Shown one piece after another: positions 23,376-31,511 of a stretch of DNA of 64,000 bases. Both the position numbers and the translations under genes were made by a program. The notes under the pieces are model-generated. The model was not told the DNA's origin, searched no databases, and worked only from the letters and a program-made list of their open reading frames with translations. The stretch is taken from positions 1-64,000 of the forward strand of contig DASZTG010000060.1 of assembly GCA_035548375.1 (NCBI GenBank), given 5' to 3'. Position 1 is the first letter of the stretch, and every line of letters starts with the position of its first letter. This DNA comes from JACQAP01 sp035548375 (GTDB lineage Bacteria; Pseudomonadota; Gammaproteobacteria; Burkholderiales; JACQAP01).

Positions 23376-24157
23376 GCAAGCTGGCCGCCATCGAATCCCG
23401 ATTCCAGGAAAACGTCCTGTCCGGGAATCCAGCAATCCTCGCCGAAATCGGGGGCAGGGACGACGGCTTTCGCGACGAGCGGCTTGCGATCTATCGAAAC
23501 GCCTACCGGCTGAGGCTGGCCGAAGTCCTCGGCAATGATTATGGCGTGCTCCACACCTGTCTCGGCGACGAGGCCTTCGAGGCCCTGGCGCAGGATTATC
23601 TGGGTGCGCATCCCTCCACGTTTCGCAACGTCCGCTGGTTCGGCGGCAGGCTGGCGGATTTCATCGAAGGCAATCCGCGTTACGCCGCGCATCCCGAACT
23701 GGGCGAACTCGCACGCTTCGAATGGGCGCTTGGCCTGGCCTTCGATTCGCAGGACGAGGGGTTTGTGCGTTTCGAAGACGTCGCCGCTGTACCGCCCGAA
23801 GCCTGGGTCGACTTGCGATTCCGGCCGCATCCGAGCCTGCAAACCCTGCGGATGCGCAGCAATGCCGTGGCCATCTGGAAGGCGATCACGGACGAGCAAC
23901 CGGTTCCCGAGCCGGTCGTTGCGCCCGAGTCGGTGACCTGGGCGGTATGGCGCAAGCAGCTTTCGCCATTTTTTCGGTCGGTCGAGGCCGACGAAGCCTG
24001 GGCACTGCAGGCCATGGTTTCGCAGGCAAGCTTCGGCGAGCTTTGCGCCGGCATGTGCGAGTGGATCGCCGAAGACCAGGCCGCCGCCCGCGCGGCGGGA
24101 TTGCTGCGCGGCTGGGTCGAGGAAGGCTGGATTGCGCAGTTACGTCTGTCCGCCTGA
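23372..24157 (+). CDS. bufC: BufC: DUF2063 partner protein for the MNIO enzyme
   Basis: 261 residues. The N-terminal DUF2063 domain has IESRFQENVLSG, RLAIYRNAYRLRLAEVLGND and CLGDEAFEALAQDYLGAHPS. The second half (FEWALGLAFDSQDEG, WRKQLSPFFRSVEADEAWAL) is the winged-helix-like region of the family. DUF2063 proteins pair with DUF692 enzymes and probably bring the precursor leader to the active site. The ATG overlaps the bufB stop, which shows tight coupling. Confidence 0.9.
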   Translation: MSKLAAIESRFQENVLSGNPAILAEIGGRDDGFRDERLAIYRNAYRLRLAEVLGNDYGVLHTCLGDEAFEALAQDYLGAHPSTFRNVRWFGGRLADFIEGNPRYAAHPELGELARFEWALGLAFDSQDEGFVRFEDVAAVPPEAWVDLRFRPHPSLQTLRMRSNAVAIWKAITDEQPVPEPVVAPESVTWAVWRKQLSPFFRSVEADEAWALQAMVSQASFGELCAGMCEWIAEDQAAARAAGLLRGWVEEGWIAQLRLSA

Positions 24158-24174
24158 AGGCGGGCGACGTCCAC

Positions 24175-24645
24175 TCAGTGCATGTCGTGGCCGCTGGCCA
24201 TGCCCGCGTCGCGATCCCGGATCAGGGCTTCGACCGGAATCCGGTGCTGGATTTTCGCCGCATCCTCGACCACGAGCTCGAGCTTGAGCTTCTGCCCTTC
24301 GACCAGGGAATTCTTGAGGTCGAAGAGCATGACGTGGTAGCCGCCGGGCCTGAGCTTGACCGTTTTGCCCGCGGGCAGCGCGAGAAAGGGCACGGCTCGC
24401 ATGCGCATCATGCCCTTCTCCATTTTCATCTGGTGCACTTCCGCGGTTTCCGCGGCGGCCGTGCGAATGGCGACCAGGCGCAGCGGCTCGCTCGCAACCA
24501 GGTCCATGTAGACGCCGCCGACGCTTTGCCCGGGCACGGTCGCGCGCGACCACGGATCGACCACTTTCACGAGTTCCGCAGCGTGCACGGAGCCGGCAAA
24601 GACAAATGCAACCCAGGCGAGGAAGTTCGGCGCGAATCGGATCAT
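24175..24645 (-). CDS. Periplasmic PCu(A)C copper chaperone
   Basis: 156 residues from the ATG at 24645. A signal peptide ends GSVHA. The copper site follows the family spacing exactly: H71-x10-M82-x21-H104-x-M106 (contexts EVHQM and GGYHVMLF). A His/Met tail (GMASGHDMH) may bind extra metal. Takes Cu(I) in the periplasm and passes it to cytochrome oxidase CuA assembly. It is convergent with bufABC, 17 nt from the bufC stop, which supports a shared copper theme. Confidence 0.94.
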   Translation of the reverse strand: MIRFAPNFLAWVAFVFAGSVHAAELVKVVDPWSRATVPGQSVGGVYMDLVASEPLRLVAIRTAAAETAEVHQMKMEKGMMRMRAVPFLALPAGKTVKLRPGGYHVMLFDLKNSLVEGQKLKLELVVEDAAKIQHRIPVEALIRDRDAGMASGHDMH

Positions 24646-24707
24646 GGCGGTCAGCGCGCATTGTTCCAGACGCGGCCGCATGCGGCAATCGGCGCGGACC
24701 CCTCCTG

Positions 24708-24713
24708 TATAAT
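24708..24713 (+). promoter_or_regulatory. Candidate -10 box (TATAAT) for dacC
   Basis: Perfect TATAAT ending 14 nt before the dacC ATG. The -35 region at normal spacing (GCAATC) is poor. If used, the 5' leader would be about 8 nt, close to leaderless. Confidence 0.4.
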
Positions 24714-24727
24714 TCCGCGTCCGCAGA

Positions 24728-25882
24728 ATGAAGAAATTCCTCATCCTCCTCGCGCTCCTCACGAGCCAACTGGCGATGGCCCAGGCAAAGGGAGGCGGCG
24801 TTACGGTCCCCCTGCTGTATTCCAGGGCTTACCTGCTGGTTGACTACCAGAGCCGCCAGATCCTGTCGGCGCGAAACGCGGACGAGCGCGTCGAGCCGGC
24901 GTCGCTGACCAAGCTGATGACGGCGTACGTCGTATTCGGCGCCCTGCGCGACCGCCAGGTCACGCTGGCGCAATCGTTCGCCGTGTCGGAGGCAGCGTTC
25001 AAGGCCCCGGGCTCGCGCATGTTCCTGAACGTCGGCGAGAGCGTCACGGTGGAGAACCTGCTGAGCGGCCTCATCGTGCAGTCCGGCAACGACGCGGCAA
25101 AGACCCTCGCCGAAGGCGTGGCGGGCAGCGAGGAAAGCTTCGTCGAAAGCATGAACCGCGAGGCCGTGCGGCTTGGCATGAAGAACTCGCATTTCGCGAA
25201 CGCCACCGGCCTGCCGAATGCGCAGCACTATTCGACCGCCGCCGACCTCGCAATCCTCTCGCGAGCCCTGATCGAGGATTTCCCGCAGTATTTCCCGATG
25301 TACAAGGTGCGCGAGTTCCGCCATAACGGCATCACCCAATACAACCGCAACCAGCTGCTCGGGCGCGATCCCAACGTCGACGGCCTGAAAACCGGCTACA
25401 CCGAGAGCGCGGGCTTCTGCATGATCGCCACCGCACAGCGCAAGGATCGCCGGCTGATCGCGGTGGTCATCAATGCCGGCTCGGAAAACGGCCGCGCGGC
25501 GGACGCCCAGAACCTGCTGAACTACGGATTCGAGGCCTTCGACACCTTCAAGCTGTATGCGGGCGGCCAGCCGATTCATTCGCTGCCCGTGTGGAAAGGC
25601 AATAGCGGCGCGCTGCCGGCGGGACTGCCCGAGGACTATTTCATCACGCTGCCGCACGGATTTTCCGATCGCCTGAAGGCGAGCATGGAAAGCATGCAGC
25701 CGCTGATGGCGCCCATTCGCGTCGGCGACAAGGTCGGCACACTGCGGCTCACCTTCGACGGCAAGCCGTTCGCGGAGAAAAACGTCGTCGCGCTCGAAAG
25801 CGTGGGCATCGCCAACCTGTTCATCCGCAGCTGGGACAGCCTGCGCCTGCTTTACCGGGAACTCGTCGGGGTCAGCTCGTGA
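24728..25882 (+). CDS. dacC: D-alanyl-D-alanine carboxypeptidase (PBP5/6 type)
   Basis: 384 residues. Signal peptide LILLALLTSQLAMAQA. Penicillin-binding motifs in order: SxxK in PASLTKLMTAYV, SxN in LIVQSGNDAAKTL, and KTG in GLKTGYTESAG. The C-terminal PBP5-like beta domain (about 275-355) and a C-terminal amphipathic anchor (ANLFIRSWDSLRLLYREL) complete it. Removes the terminal D-Ala of peptidoglycan pentapeptides in the periplasm. The stop overlaps the dat GTG. Confidence 0.95.
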   Translation: MKKFLILLALLTSQLAMAQAKGGGVTVPLLYSRAYLLVDYQSRQILSARNADERVEPASLTKLMTAYVVFGALRDRQVTLAQSFAVSEAAFKAPGSRMFLNVGESVTVENLLSGLIVQSGNDAAKTLAEGVAGSEESFVESMNREAVRLGMKNSHFANATGLPNAQHYSTAADLAILSRALIEDFPQYFPMYKVREFRHNGITQYNRNQLLGRDPNVDGLKTGYTESAGFCMIATAQRKDRRLIAVVINAGSENGRAADAQNLLNYGFEAFDTFKLYAGGQPIHSLPVWKGNSGALPAGLPEDYFITLPHGFSDRLKASMESMQPLMAPIRVGDKVGTLRLTFDGKPFAEKNVVALESVGIANLFIRSWDSLRLLYRELVGVSS

Positions 25883-26727
25883 TCCACCTGAACGGCGAGT
25901 TCATGCCGATCGAGCAGGCCCGCGTTCCGGTGCTCGATCGCGGCTTCATTTTCGGCGATGGCGTCTACGAACTGGTTCCGGTCTACTCGCGGCGCCCGTT
26001 TCGCCTGTCCGAGCACTTGCGCAGGCTGCAGCACAGCCTCGACGCCATCAGGCTTGCCAATCCGCATGACGAAGCCGGGTGGAGCCGGCTCGTGGCGCGG
26101 CTGGTCGAGCTCAACGAACCGGACGACCAGTCGCTCTACCTGCATGTCACGCGCGGTCCGGCCAGGCGCGACCATGCCTTTCCGAAGGTCGTCACGCCGA
26201 CCGTTTTCATGATGAGCACGCCGTTGACGACACCGCCGCCCGAGCAGGTCAGGAACGGGGTAAGCGCGATCACGGCCACGGACAATCGCTGGATGCGATG
26301 CGACATCAAGGCCATCGCGCTGTTGCCGAACGTGCTGCTGCGCCAGGAAGCCGTCGATGCGGGTTGCGTCGAGGCCGTGCTGCTGCGCGACGGCTTCCTG
26401 ACCGAAGGCGCGGCAAGCAACGTCTTCGTCGTGAAAAACGGCGTCCTGCTCGCGCCGCCGAAGAACCACCTGATGCTGCCGGGTATCACCTACGACGTCG
26501 TGCTGGAAATCGCGCAGGCGAACGCCATTGCGCATGAAGTGCGGGAAATCCTCGAAACCGAGCTGCGCAGCGCCGAGGAAATCTGGCTGACGTCGTCCAC
26601 GCGCGAAGTCCTCGCCGTCACGCGGCTCGACGACAAGCCGGTGGGCGCCGGCAGGCCGGGACCCGCGTTCACCCGCATGTACGCGCTGTACCAGGACTAC
26701 AAGGCCCGCGTCATGCGCTCGGGTTGA
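25879..26727 (+). CDS. dat: Class IV PLP aminotransferase, D-amino-acid transaminase
   Basis: 282 residues, GTG start overlapping the dacC stop. N-terminal IHLNGEFMPIEQARVPVLDR and GFIFGDGVYELVPVY, PLP-Lys region RWMRCDIKAIALLPNVLL, and the phosphate loop EGAASNVFVV. Loop TSSTREVLAVTRLD is present. The PVYSRRPFR pattern is typical of D-alanine aminotransferases, though branched-chain or ADC-lyase roles are not excluded by sequence alone. The product would feed D-Glu/D-Ala for peptidoglycan, which fits the dacC neighbour. Confidence 0.88.
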   Translation: MIHLNGEFMPIEQARVPVLDRGFIFGDGVYELVPVYSRRPFRLSEHLRRLQHSLDAIRLANPHDEAGWSRLVARLVELNEPDDQSLYLHVTRGPARRDHAFPKVVTPTVFMMSTPLTTPPPEQVRNGVSAITATDNRWMRCDIKAIALLPNVLLRQEAVDAGCVEAVLLRDGFLTEGAASNVFVVKNGVLLAPPKNHLMLPGITYDVVLEIAQANAIAHEVREILETELRSAEEIWLTSSTREVLAVTRLDDKPVGAGRPGPAFTRMYALYQDYKARVMRSG

Positions 26728-26758
26728 TTTTCCCGCCGCCGGCCACCATGTTGCCTAC

Positions 26759-27025
26759 ATGACTACCGAACCCTCGCTGATCGAATATCCGTCCGATTTC
26801 CCGATCAAGATCATGGGAAGGCGGCAACCGCAACTGGTCAAGACCCTCGTCGACATCGTGCAAAAGCACGCGCCCGATTTCGACGCCGCGACGGTCGAGA
26901 TGCGCCCGAGCAAGAAGAACAACTACCTGGGTGTGACCTGCGTCGTGCGGGCGACCTCGCGCGAGCAGCTCGACGCGCTGTATCGCGAGCTGTGCGACCA
27001 TCCCGCCGTCGTGATGGTCTTGTGA
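26759..27025 (+). CDS. ybeD: YbeD/DUF493 family protein
   Basis: 88 residues: LIEYPSDFPIKIMGRRQPQ, VDIVQKHAPDFD, and VTCVVRATSREQLDALYREL are the UPF0250/YbeD pattern, an ACT-like fold. Located between dat and lipB, the usual place (dacA-ybeD-lipB in E. coli). Function is not established; a regulatory or lipoate-linked role is a guess from synteny. Confidence 0.93.
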   Translation: MTTEPSLIEYPSDFPIKIMGRRQPQLVKTLVDIVQKHAPDFDAATVEMRPSKKNNYLGVTCVVRATSREQLDALYRELCDHPAVVMVL

Positions 27026-27684
27026 CGGCTGGCGGGGCCATCGTGCAGGGGGGAGACTCGGCGCGCCAGGTTCCGCACGCCGCCCCCGTGGTGAGGCATC
27101 TTGGAACTTCGCCTTATGAAGTCGTCTGGCGAGACATGCAGGCATTCACGGCCGCGCGAACACATGTCACGGCGGACGAGTTCTGGAGTGTCCAGCATCC
27201 GCCGGTCTACACGCTGGGGGTCGCTTCGAAACCCGAACACCTGCCGCGCGTCGACAACGGCATTCCGGTCGTCAACTCCGATCGCGGCGGCCAGATCACC
27301 TACCACGGACCCGGCCAGGCGGTGATTTACGCGCTGCTCGACCTGCGCCGGCGCCAGATCGGCGTGCGCGTACTGGTACGGAAGCTGGAAAGCGCGGTGA
27401 TAGAATTGATGGCCGGTTATGGCATCAATGCGCACGGGCGCGAAGATGCGCCCGGGGTATACGTGGGCTCGTCGAAAATAGCCGCGCTGGGATTGCGGAT
27501 ACGCAATGGCTGCTGTTATCACGGCGTCAGCCTGAACGTGGACATGGACTTGTCGCCTTTCGATGCCATCAATCCCTGCGGCTATCGCGGACTGGAGGTC
27601 ACGCAACTGCGCAGCCTCGGCATAGCCGATTCCCCGGCGGCCGTCGCGGACAAATTGCTCGGGAAGCTTGCGGCAGGACTCTGA
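27022..27684 (+). CDS. lipB: Octanoyl-[acyl-carrier-protein]:protein transferase LipB
   Basis: About 220 residues. Conserved segments: EFWSVQHPPVYTLG, RGGQITYHGPGQAVIYALLD, APGVYVGSSKIAALGLRIRN (catalytic Lys), and NPCGYRGLEVTQL (catalytic Cys). Transfers octanoyl from ACP to lipoate domains. The start is uncertain: GTG at 27022 overlaps the ybeD stop, while GTGs at 27088 and 27091 give the shorter N-terminus seen in many homologues. Confidence 0.93.
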   Translation: MTAGGAIVQGGDSARQVPHAAPVVRHLGTSPYEVVWRDMQAFTAARTHVTADEFWSVQHPPVYTLGVASKPEHLPRVDNGIPVVNSDRGGQITYHGPGQAVIYALLDLRRRQIGVRVLVRKLESAVIELMAGYGINAHGREDAPGVYVGSSKIAALGLRIRNGCCYHGVSLNVDMDLSPFDAINPCGYRGLEVTQLRSLGIADSPAAVADKLLGKLAAGL

Positions 27685-27691
27685 AGCCATC

Positions 27692-28630
27692 ATGACGACC
27701 AAGCTCGAACGCCAGACCGGCGAGCAGAAGACCGCCCGCAATCCGGTCAAGATCATTCCGATCACACCGCTCAAGAAGCCGGACTGGATCCGCGTGAAGG
27801 CGCCGGGCAGCGCGCGCTTCCTGGAGATCAAGCAGGCGCTGCGCGAAAACAACCTGCATACCGTTTGCGAGGAAGCCTCCTGTCCCAACATCGGCGAGTG
27901 CTTCGGCAAGGGCACCGCGACGTTCATGATCCTGGGTGACCTGTGCACGCGGCGCTGCCCGTTCTGCGACGTGGCACACGGCCGCCCCAAGCCGCCCGAT
28001 GCAGCGGAGCCCGCCAACCTGGGCCGCACCATCGCGGCCATGAAGCTCAGATATGTCGTCATCACCAGCGTGGATCGCGACGACCTGCGCGACGGCGGCG
28101 CCGGCCACTTCGCCGACTGCATACGCGCCGTGCGCGAACTCTCGCCGCAAACGCGCATCGAGGTGCTGGTACCCGATTTCCGCGGTAGGCTTGAAGTCGC
28201 GATCGAGAAATTGTCGGTCAATCCCCCGGACGTGATGAACCACAACCTGGAAACCGTGCCGCGGCTCTACAAGCAGGCGCGGCCGGGTGCCGACTACGCC
28301 AATTCGCTGAAGCTGCTGAAGGACTTCAAGTCACGATTTCCCGCCATTCCCACGAAATCGGGGCTGATGCTGGGCCTGGGAGAAACCGACGAGGAAATCC
28401 TGCAGGTCATGCAGGATCTGCGCAGCCATGACGTCGAGATGCTGACCCTGGGCCAGTACCTGCAGCCCACGCTGGGGCATTTGCCGGTGCTGCGATTCGT
28501 CGAGCCGGCGCGCTTCAGGCAGTTCGAGCAGGAAGCGCTGGGGATGGGATTCCGCCATGCCGCGTGCGGTCCGCTGGTGCGCTCCAGCTATCACGCGGAC
28601 CAGCAGGCACACGACGCCGGGATCGAGTAG
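27692..28630 (+). CDS. lipA: Lipoyl synthase LipA
   Basis: 312 residues from the ATG at 27692. Auxiliary [4Fe-4S] site CEEASCPNIGEC (CX4CX5C), radical-SAM site CTRRCPFC (CX3CX2C), and the C-terminal RSSYHAD that ligates the auxiliary cluster. Inserts two sulfurs into protein-bound octanoyl groups. Starts 7 nt after lipB; an upstream TTG at 27668 is less likely. Followed by a convergent glycosyltransferase. Confidence 0.96.
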   Translation: MTTKLERQTGEQKTARNPVKIIPITPLKKPDWIRVKAPGSARFLEIKQALRENNLHTVCEEASCPNIGECFGKGTATFMILGDLCTRRCPFCDVAHGRPKPPDAAEPANLGRTIAAMKLRYVVITSVDRDDLRDGGAGHFADCIRAVRELSPQTRIEVLVPDFRGRLEVAIEKLSVNPPDVMNHNLETVPRLYKQARPGADYANSLKLLKDFKSRFPAIPTKSGLMLGLGETDEEILQVMQDLRSHDVEMLTLGQYLQPTLGHLPVLRFVEPARFRQFEQEALGMGFRHAACGPLVRSSYHADQQAHDAGIE

Positions 28631-28650
28631 CCGGTCGGCGCTGCCGCGAT

Positions 28651-29718
28651 TCAGACCGCGGCGGCTTCGATTTCGGGCGAAAGGCTGCGGCAGGCTGCCA
28701 GCACTTCCTCGACGCCGATGTCCGACACCTGCCGGCTCGGCACCATCAGCAGCCTGTGGTCGACCTGCCAGGGATGCCAGCGATCCGGATCGGCGCCGAA
28801 CATCGCCACGATTTTCTTGTCGAGGCCGGCGGCGATATGCATTGCGCCACCGTCGCTGCAGATCACCGTATCGCACAGCGACAACCCGGCGATCAAGTCC
28901 TCGAGCTCGTCGGTCGGACAAGGGCGCACGTTGATCATGGCACACCGGTTCAGGATCTCCTCGGCATTTGCGTCGTCGCCGGGATGCAGCGCATTGTTTT
29001 CCGCGCCGGGAGACCAGAACAGCAGTATTTGCGTTTCTTCCGCGCGCGCCAGCCGCCCGATGAGCGTTACGAATTTATCCACCTGCCAGCGTCCTTGCGC
29101 AAGTCGCGCGCTGATGTGGATGCCGATGATCCTGGCACCCCCGGACAATCCCATCTCTCGCCGCAGCCGCTTCACGCGGTGCTCGTCCGCGTACACGCGC
29201 ACCGGCGGGGAAGGCCCATCTATGCCCAGCGGCCCGAGCAGCCGGTTGACCGCCATGACTTCATGGATGACTTCGCCCGCCGTCTTCTCGACGACCTTGT
29301 CGATCGCTCGCGCCGATCGCCCGCCGGCGGCGTAGCCGATGACGTGCCGCGCTCCGATCAGGCGCGCAAAACGCAACGCCCCCGCCTGGAAATTCGAGTT
29401 TCCGAGGATGATGAAGTCGAAGCGTTGCCGGCGCAGCCGCCAGATCAGCGATAGCCGGTCCAGGTGGGCCTTGCACACGCCCATGCGCCCGTGGACGTGC
29501 TTGGCCTTGGTGTAGTGATGGACGGCATCCAGATGCGGATTGCCCGCGAGCACGCCCTTGTTGTAGCCGTTGACCAGCGCGGCGATGTGCGCGTTCGGGA
29601 AGCGCTCCCTTAGCAGCGCCACCAGCGGCGTTGTGCAGACCAGGTCGCCGATGTTGTCCCTGCGAATCACCAGGAACCTCGCGAGCGCAAGGTCTTGCGC
29701 AATCAGATTTTCAGCCAC
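28651..29718 (-). CDS. GT9 glycosyltransferase (heptosyltransferase family) I
   Basis: 355 residues, GTG start. N-terminal FLVIRRDNIGDLVCTTPLV is the GT9 opening with the general-base Asp. C-terminal-domain motifs: IIGIHISARLAQGRWQVDKF and VICSDGGAMHIAAGLDKKIV (sugar-nucleotide site). Adds a heptose or hexose to the LPS inner core in the cytosol; acceptor unknown. Convergent with lipA (20-nt gap), and probably the last gene of the core-LPS run to its right. Confidence 0.88.
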   Translation of the reverse strand: MAENLIAQDLALARFLVIRRDNIGDLVCTTPLVALLRERFPNAHIAALVNGYNKGVLAGNPHLDAVHHYTKAKHVHGRMGVCKAHLDRLSLIWRLRRQRFDFIILGNSNFQAGALRFARLIGARHVIGYAAGGRSARAIDKVVEKTAGEVIHEVMAVNRLLGPLGIDGPSPPVRVYADEHRVKRLRREMGLSGGARIIGIHISARLAQGRWQVDKFVTLIGRLARAEETQILLFWSPGAENNALHPGDDANAEEILNRCAMINVRPCPTDELEDLIAGLSLCDTVICSDGGAMHIAAGLDKKIVAMFGADPDRWHPWQVDHRLLMVPSRQVSDIGVEEVLAACRSLSPEIEAAAV

Positions 29719-29839
29719 GTCATGACAAGCAGCGGGTGCCCGCGCCAGGCGTGCATCCCCACGCTTCCCCCCCGGGTCGTAGACGGTTCGCTACAAGACT
29801 GCCGATTCAGGTTCGCCCATTTTCCCCGATGGACGACCT

Positions 29840-30349
29840 CTATCCCCTTGCCAGTTCCCCTTCGATCAGCTTGCCGAGCCGTTCGAAATCCGGCTCGCCC
29901 TCGAAACGATGCACGATTTTTCCCTGGCGATCGACCAGGAAGGTCGTCGGCGTGCCGCGAATGCCGCCGAAGGCATTCATCGCCTTGCCGAAGATATCCA
30001 GCGTCACCCGAAACGGCAGCTTGTTTTGCTGCGCATAGACGAAGACATGGTCCGGCGGGTCATAGGACATCGCCACCGCCACGGTCTCCAGCCCCTGGTC
30101 GCGATATCGCTCGTAGGTCTGCACGATCTTGGGCATCTCGCTCTTGCAGACCGTGCATGAGGTCGCCCAGAAATTGACGAGCACGACCCTGCCCTTCAAC
30201 GACGACAGCGAAAACTGGTCGCCTTTCACGCCGATGAAAGCGACGTCCACGGCGGGCGCAGCCTGATTCCGGTTGGCGTATATCCCGGCCGCCATCGCGG
30301 CGATGGACAGGGTAAGCGCCAGCAGGACGATTTTCTTGTTTGCGGTCAT
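29840..30349 (-). CDS. TlpA-like membrane-anchored thioredoxin
   Basis: 169 residues from the ATG at 30349. One N-terminal anchor helix (IVLLALTLSIAAMAAGIY), then a thioredoxin fold: VVLVNFWATSCTVCKSEMP with the CTVC active site, and the cis-Pro loop GIRGTPTTFLVDRQGKIVH. A periplasm-facing reductase of the TlpA/ResA group. Unusual among LPS genes, but unit size and insertion pattern suggest it is a normal resident. Partner protein unknown. Confidence 0.9.
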   Translation of the reverse strand: MTANKKIVLLALTLSIAAMAAGIYANRNQAAPAVDVAFIGVKGDQFSLSSLKGRVVLVNFWATSCTVCKSEMPKIVQTYERYRDQGLETVAVAMSYDPPDHVFVYAQQNKLPFRVTLDIFGKAMNAFGGIRGTPTTFLVDRQGKIVHRFEGEPDFERLGKLIEGELARG

Positions 30350-30386
30350 TCCGATTGCGACTCCGGCGGCTCGATGCCGCACGAAT

Positions 30387-31511
30387 TCATTTATCCATCT
30401 CCGCCGCCAACGATTGCATGGCTTCGATCGCCATGTCGGCGCTCAGCGCATGCATGCATTTGGCAAAGGAGCATTGCGCGGTCGTGCGTCCGCAATGTTC
30501 CGCCCAGGCCAGATGCCGCCGGAATACCAGATTCTCGTCACGACAGGGAAATTTCGCAATCGTGACCTTCCGTTCCGGCACGGTGCGCCAGAACTCCCCG
30601 CCACCGACGAGCGTCGCCGAACCCGGCCCGAACAATACCACGGATGGCACGCCCGCAAGCCGCCCCAGATGGCCCACCCCCGTGTCGGGACACACCAGCA
30701 TGCGGGCACCCGCCAGCAGCTTCCACATCTGCGGCAGTGACAAAGTGCCGGCATACGCGCGGTGCCGGCCCTCCGGATCGACCTGCCCCACCAGCGCCTG
30801 CTCGCCCGGGCCCGCGGTCAGCACGGGAGCAAGGCCGAGCGCCTCGGCTTTCGCGATCAGCGCACGCCATTTTTCCGGCGCCCAGTAACGCAGTGGCGAG
30901 CCGGCACCGAGATGGAATACGCAATAAGGCGACGGCGGCAGCTCGAACGGTTGCGCGGATGGCGCGCGCCATTCGGAGACGCCGTAGGGTGCCGGCGCCG
31001 GCCCGTCGACCAGGCATTGCGCGAAGATGTCGCCGATGGCCATCGCGTGGTCGGGAAACGAGCGGAACTCGTCGACCAGCCAGTTCTTGTAGGCCGGGCG
31101 ATCGCCTTCGAAGGCCACGACCCAGCGTGAATCCAGCGCCCGCGCCAGCCAGCTCAGCCGGTTGTCCGCCGGCAGCAAAGCAAGATCGAACCCACGCCGC
31201 CTGAACAGCGCGAGGAAGGAGTGCGCGTCGCGCGGATCGAACGCCACCGCCTGCACGCCGTAGGGCCGGTTCTCGAACAGCGGCAGCATCGCCGGCTTGC
31301 AGGTCATGCCGATCTCGGCGTCCGGGTAGCACGTCCGCAGCTTTTTCATCAGCGGGGCGAGCATGATCGTGTCGCCCAGCAGCAGGTTGTGCGCGATCAG
31401 TATGCGGGCGGGCGCGGACGGCTTGCGTCGGCGCGCCAGGCCGAACCGCGCATACCACAGCGCGAGCGCGATGCAGAGCAATCTCGTCGGCCAGCGGCTT
31501 GCGGATTTCAT
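30387..31511 (-). CDS. GT9 glycosyltransferase (heptosyltransferase family) II
   Basis: 374 residues from the ATG at 31511, which overlaps the asnB stop. A membrane-proximal N-terminus (LLCIALALWYARFG), then ILIAHNLLLGDTIMLAPLM and the C-terminal-domain motifs YCVFHLGAGSPLRYWAPEKW and LVCPDTGVGHLGRLAGVPSV. The C-terminal tail has three Cys (EHCG, AQCS, AKCM) beyond the usual fold end. Function is a core or outer-core transfer; donor and acceptor unknown. Confidence 0.85.
   Translation of the reverse strand: MKSASRWPTRLLCIALALWYARFGLARRRKPSAPARILIAHNLLLGDTIMLAPLMKKLRTCYPDAEIGMTCKPAMLPLFENRPYGVQAVAFDPRDAHSFLALFRRRGFDLALLPADNRLSWLARALDSRWVVAFEGDRPAYKNWLVDEFRSFPDHAMAIGDIFAQCLVDGPAPAPYGVSEWRAPSAQPFELPPSPYCVFHLGAGSPLRYWAPEKWRALIAKAEALGLAPVLTAGPGEQALVGQVDPEGRHRAYAGTLSLPQMWKLLAGARMLVCPDTGVGHLGRLAGVPSVVLFGPGSATLVGGGEFWRTVPERKVTIAKFPCRDENLVFRRHLAWAEHCGRTTAQCSFAKCMHALSADMAIEAMQSLAAEMDK

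Noticed and set aside
28631..28670. GC hairpin (GCCGCG / CGCGGC) between lipA and the GT9 gene
   Set aside because: Only 6 bp, overlaps the GT9 3' end, and has no T-run; too weak to call a terminator.
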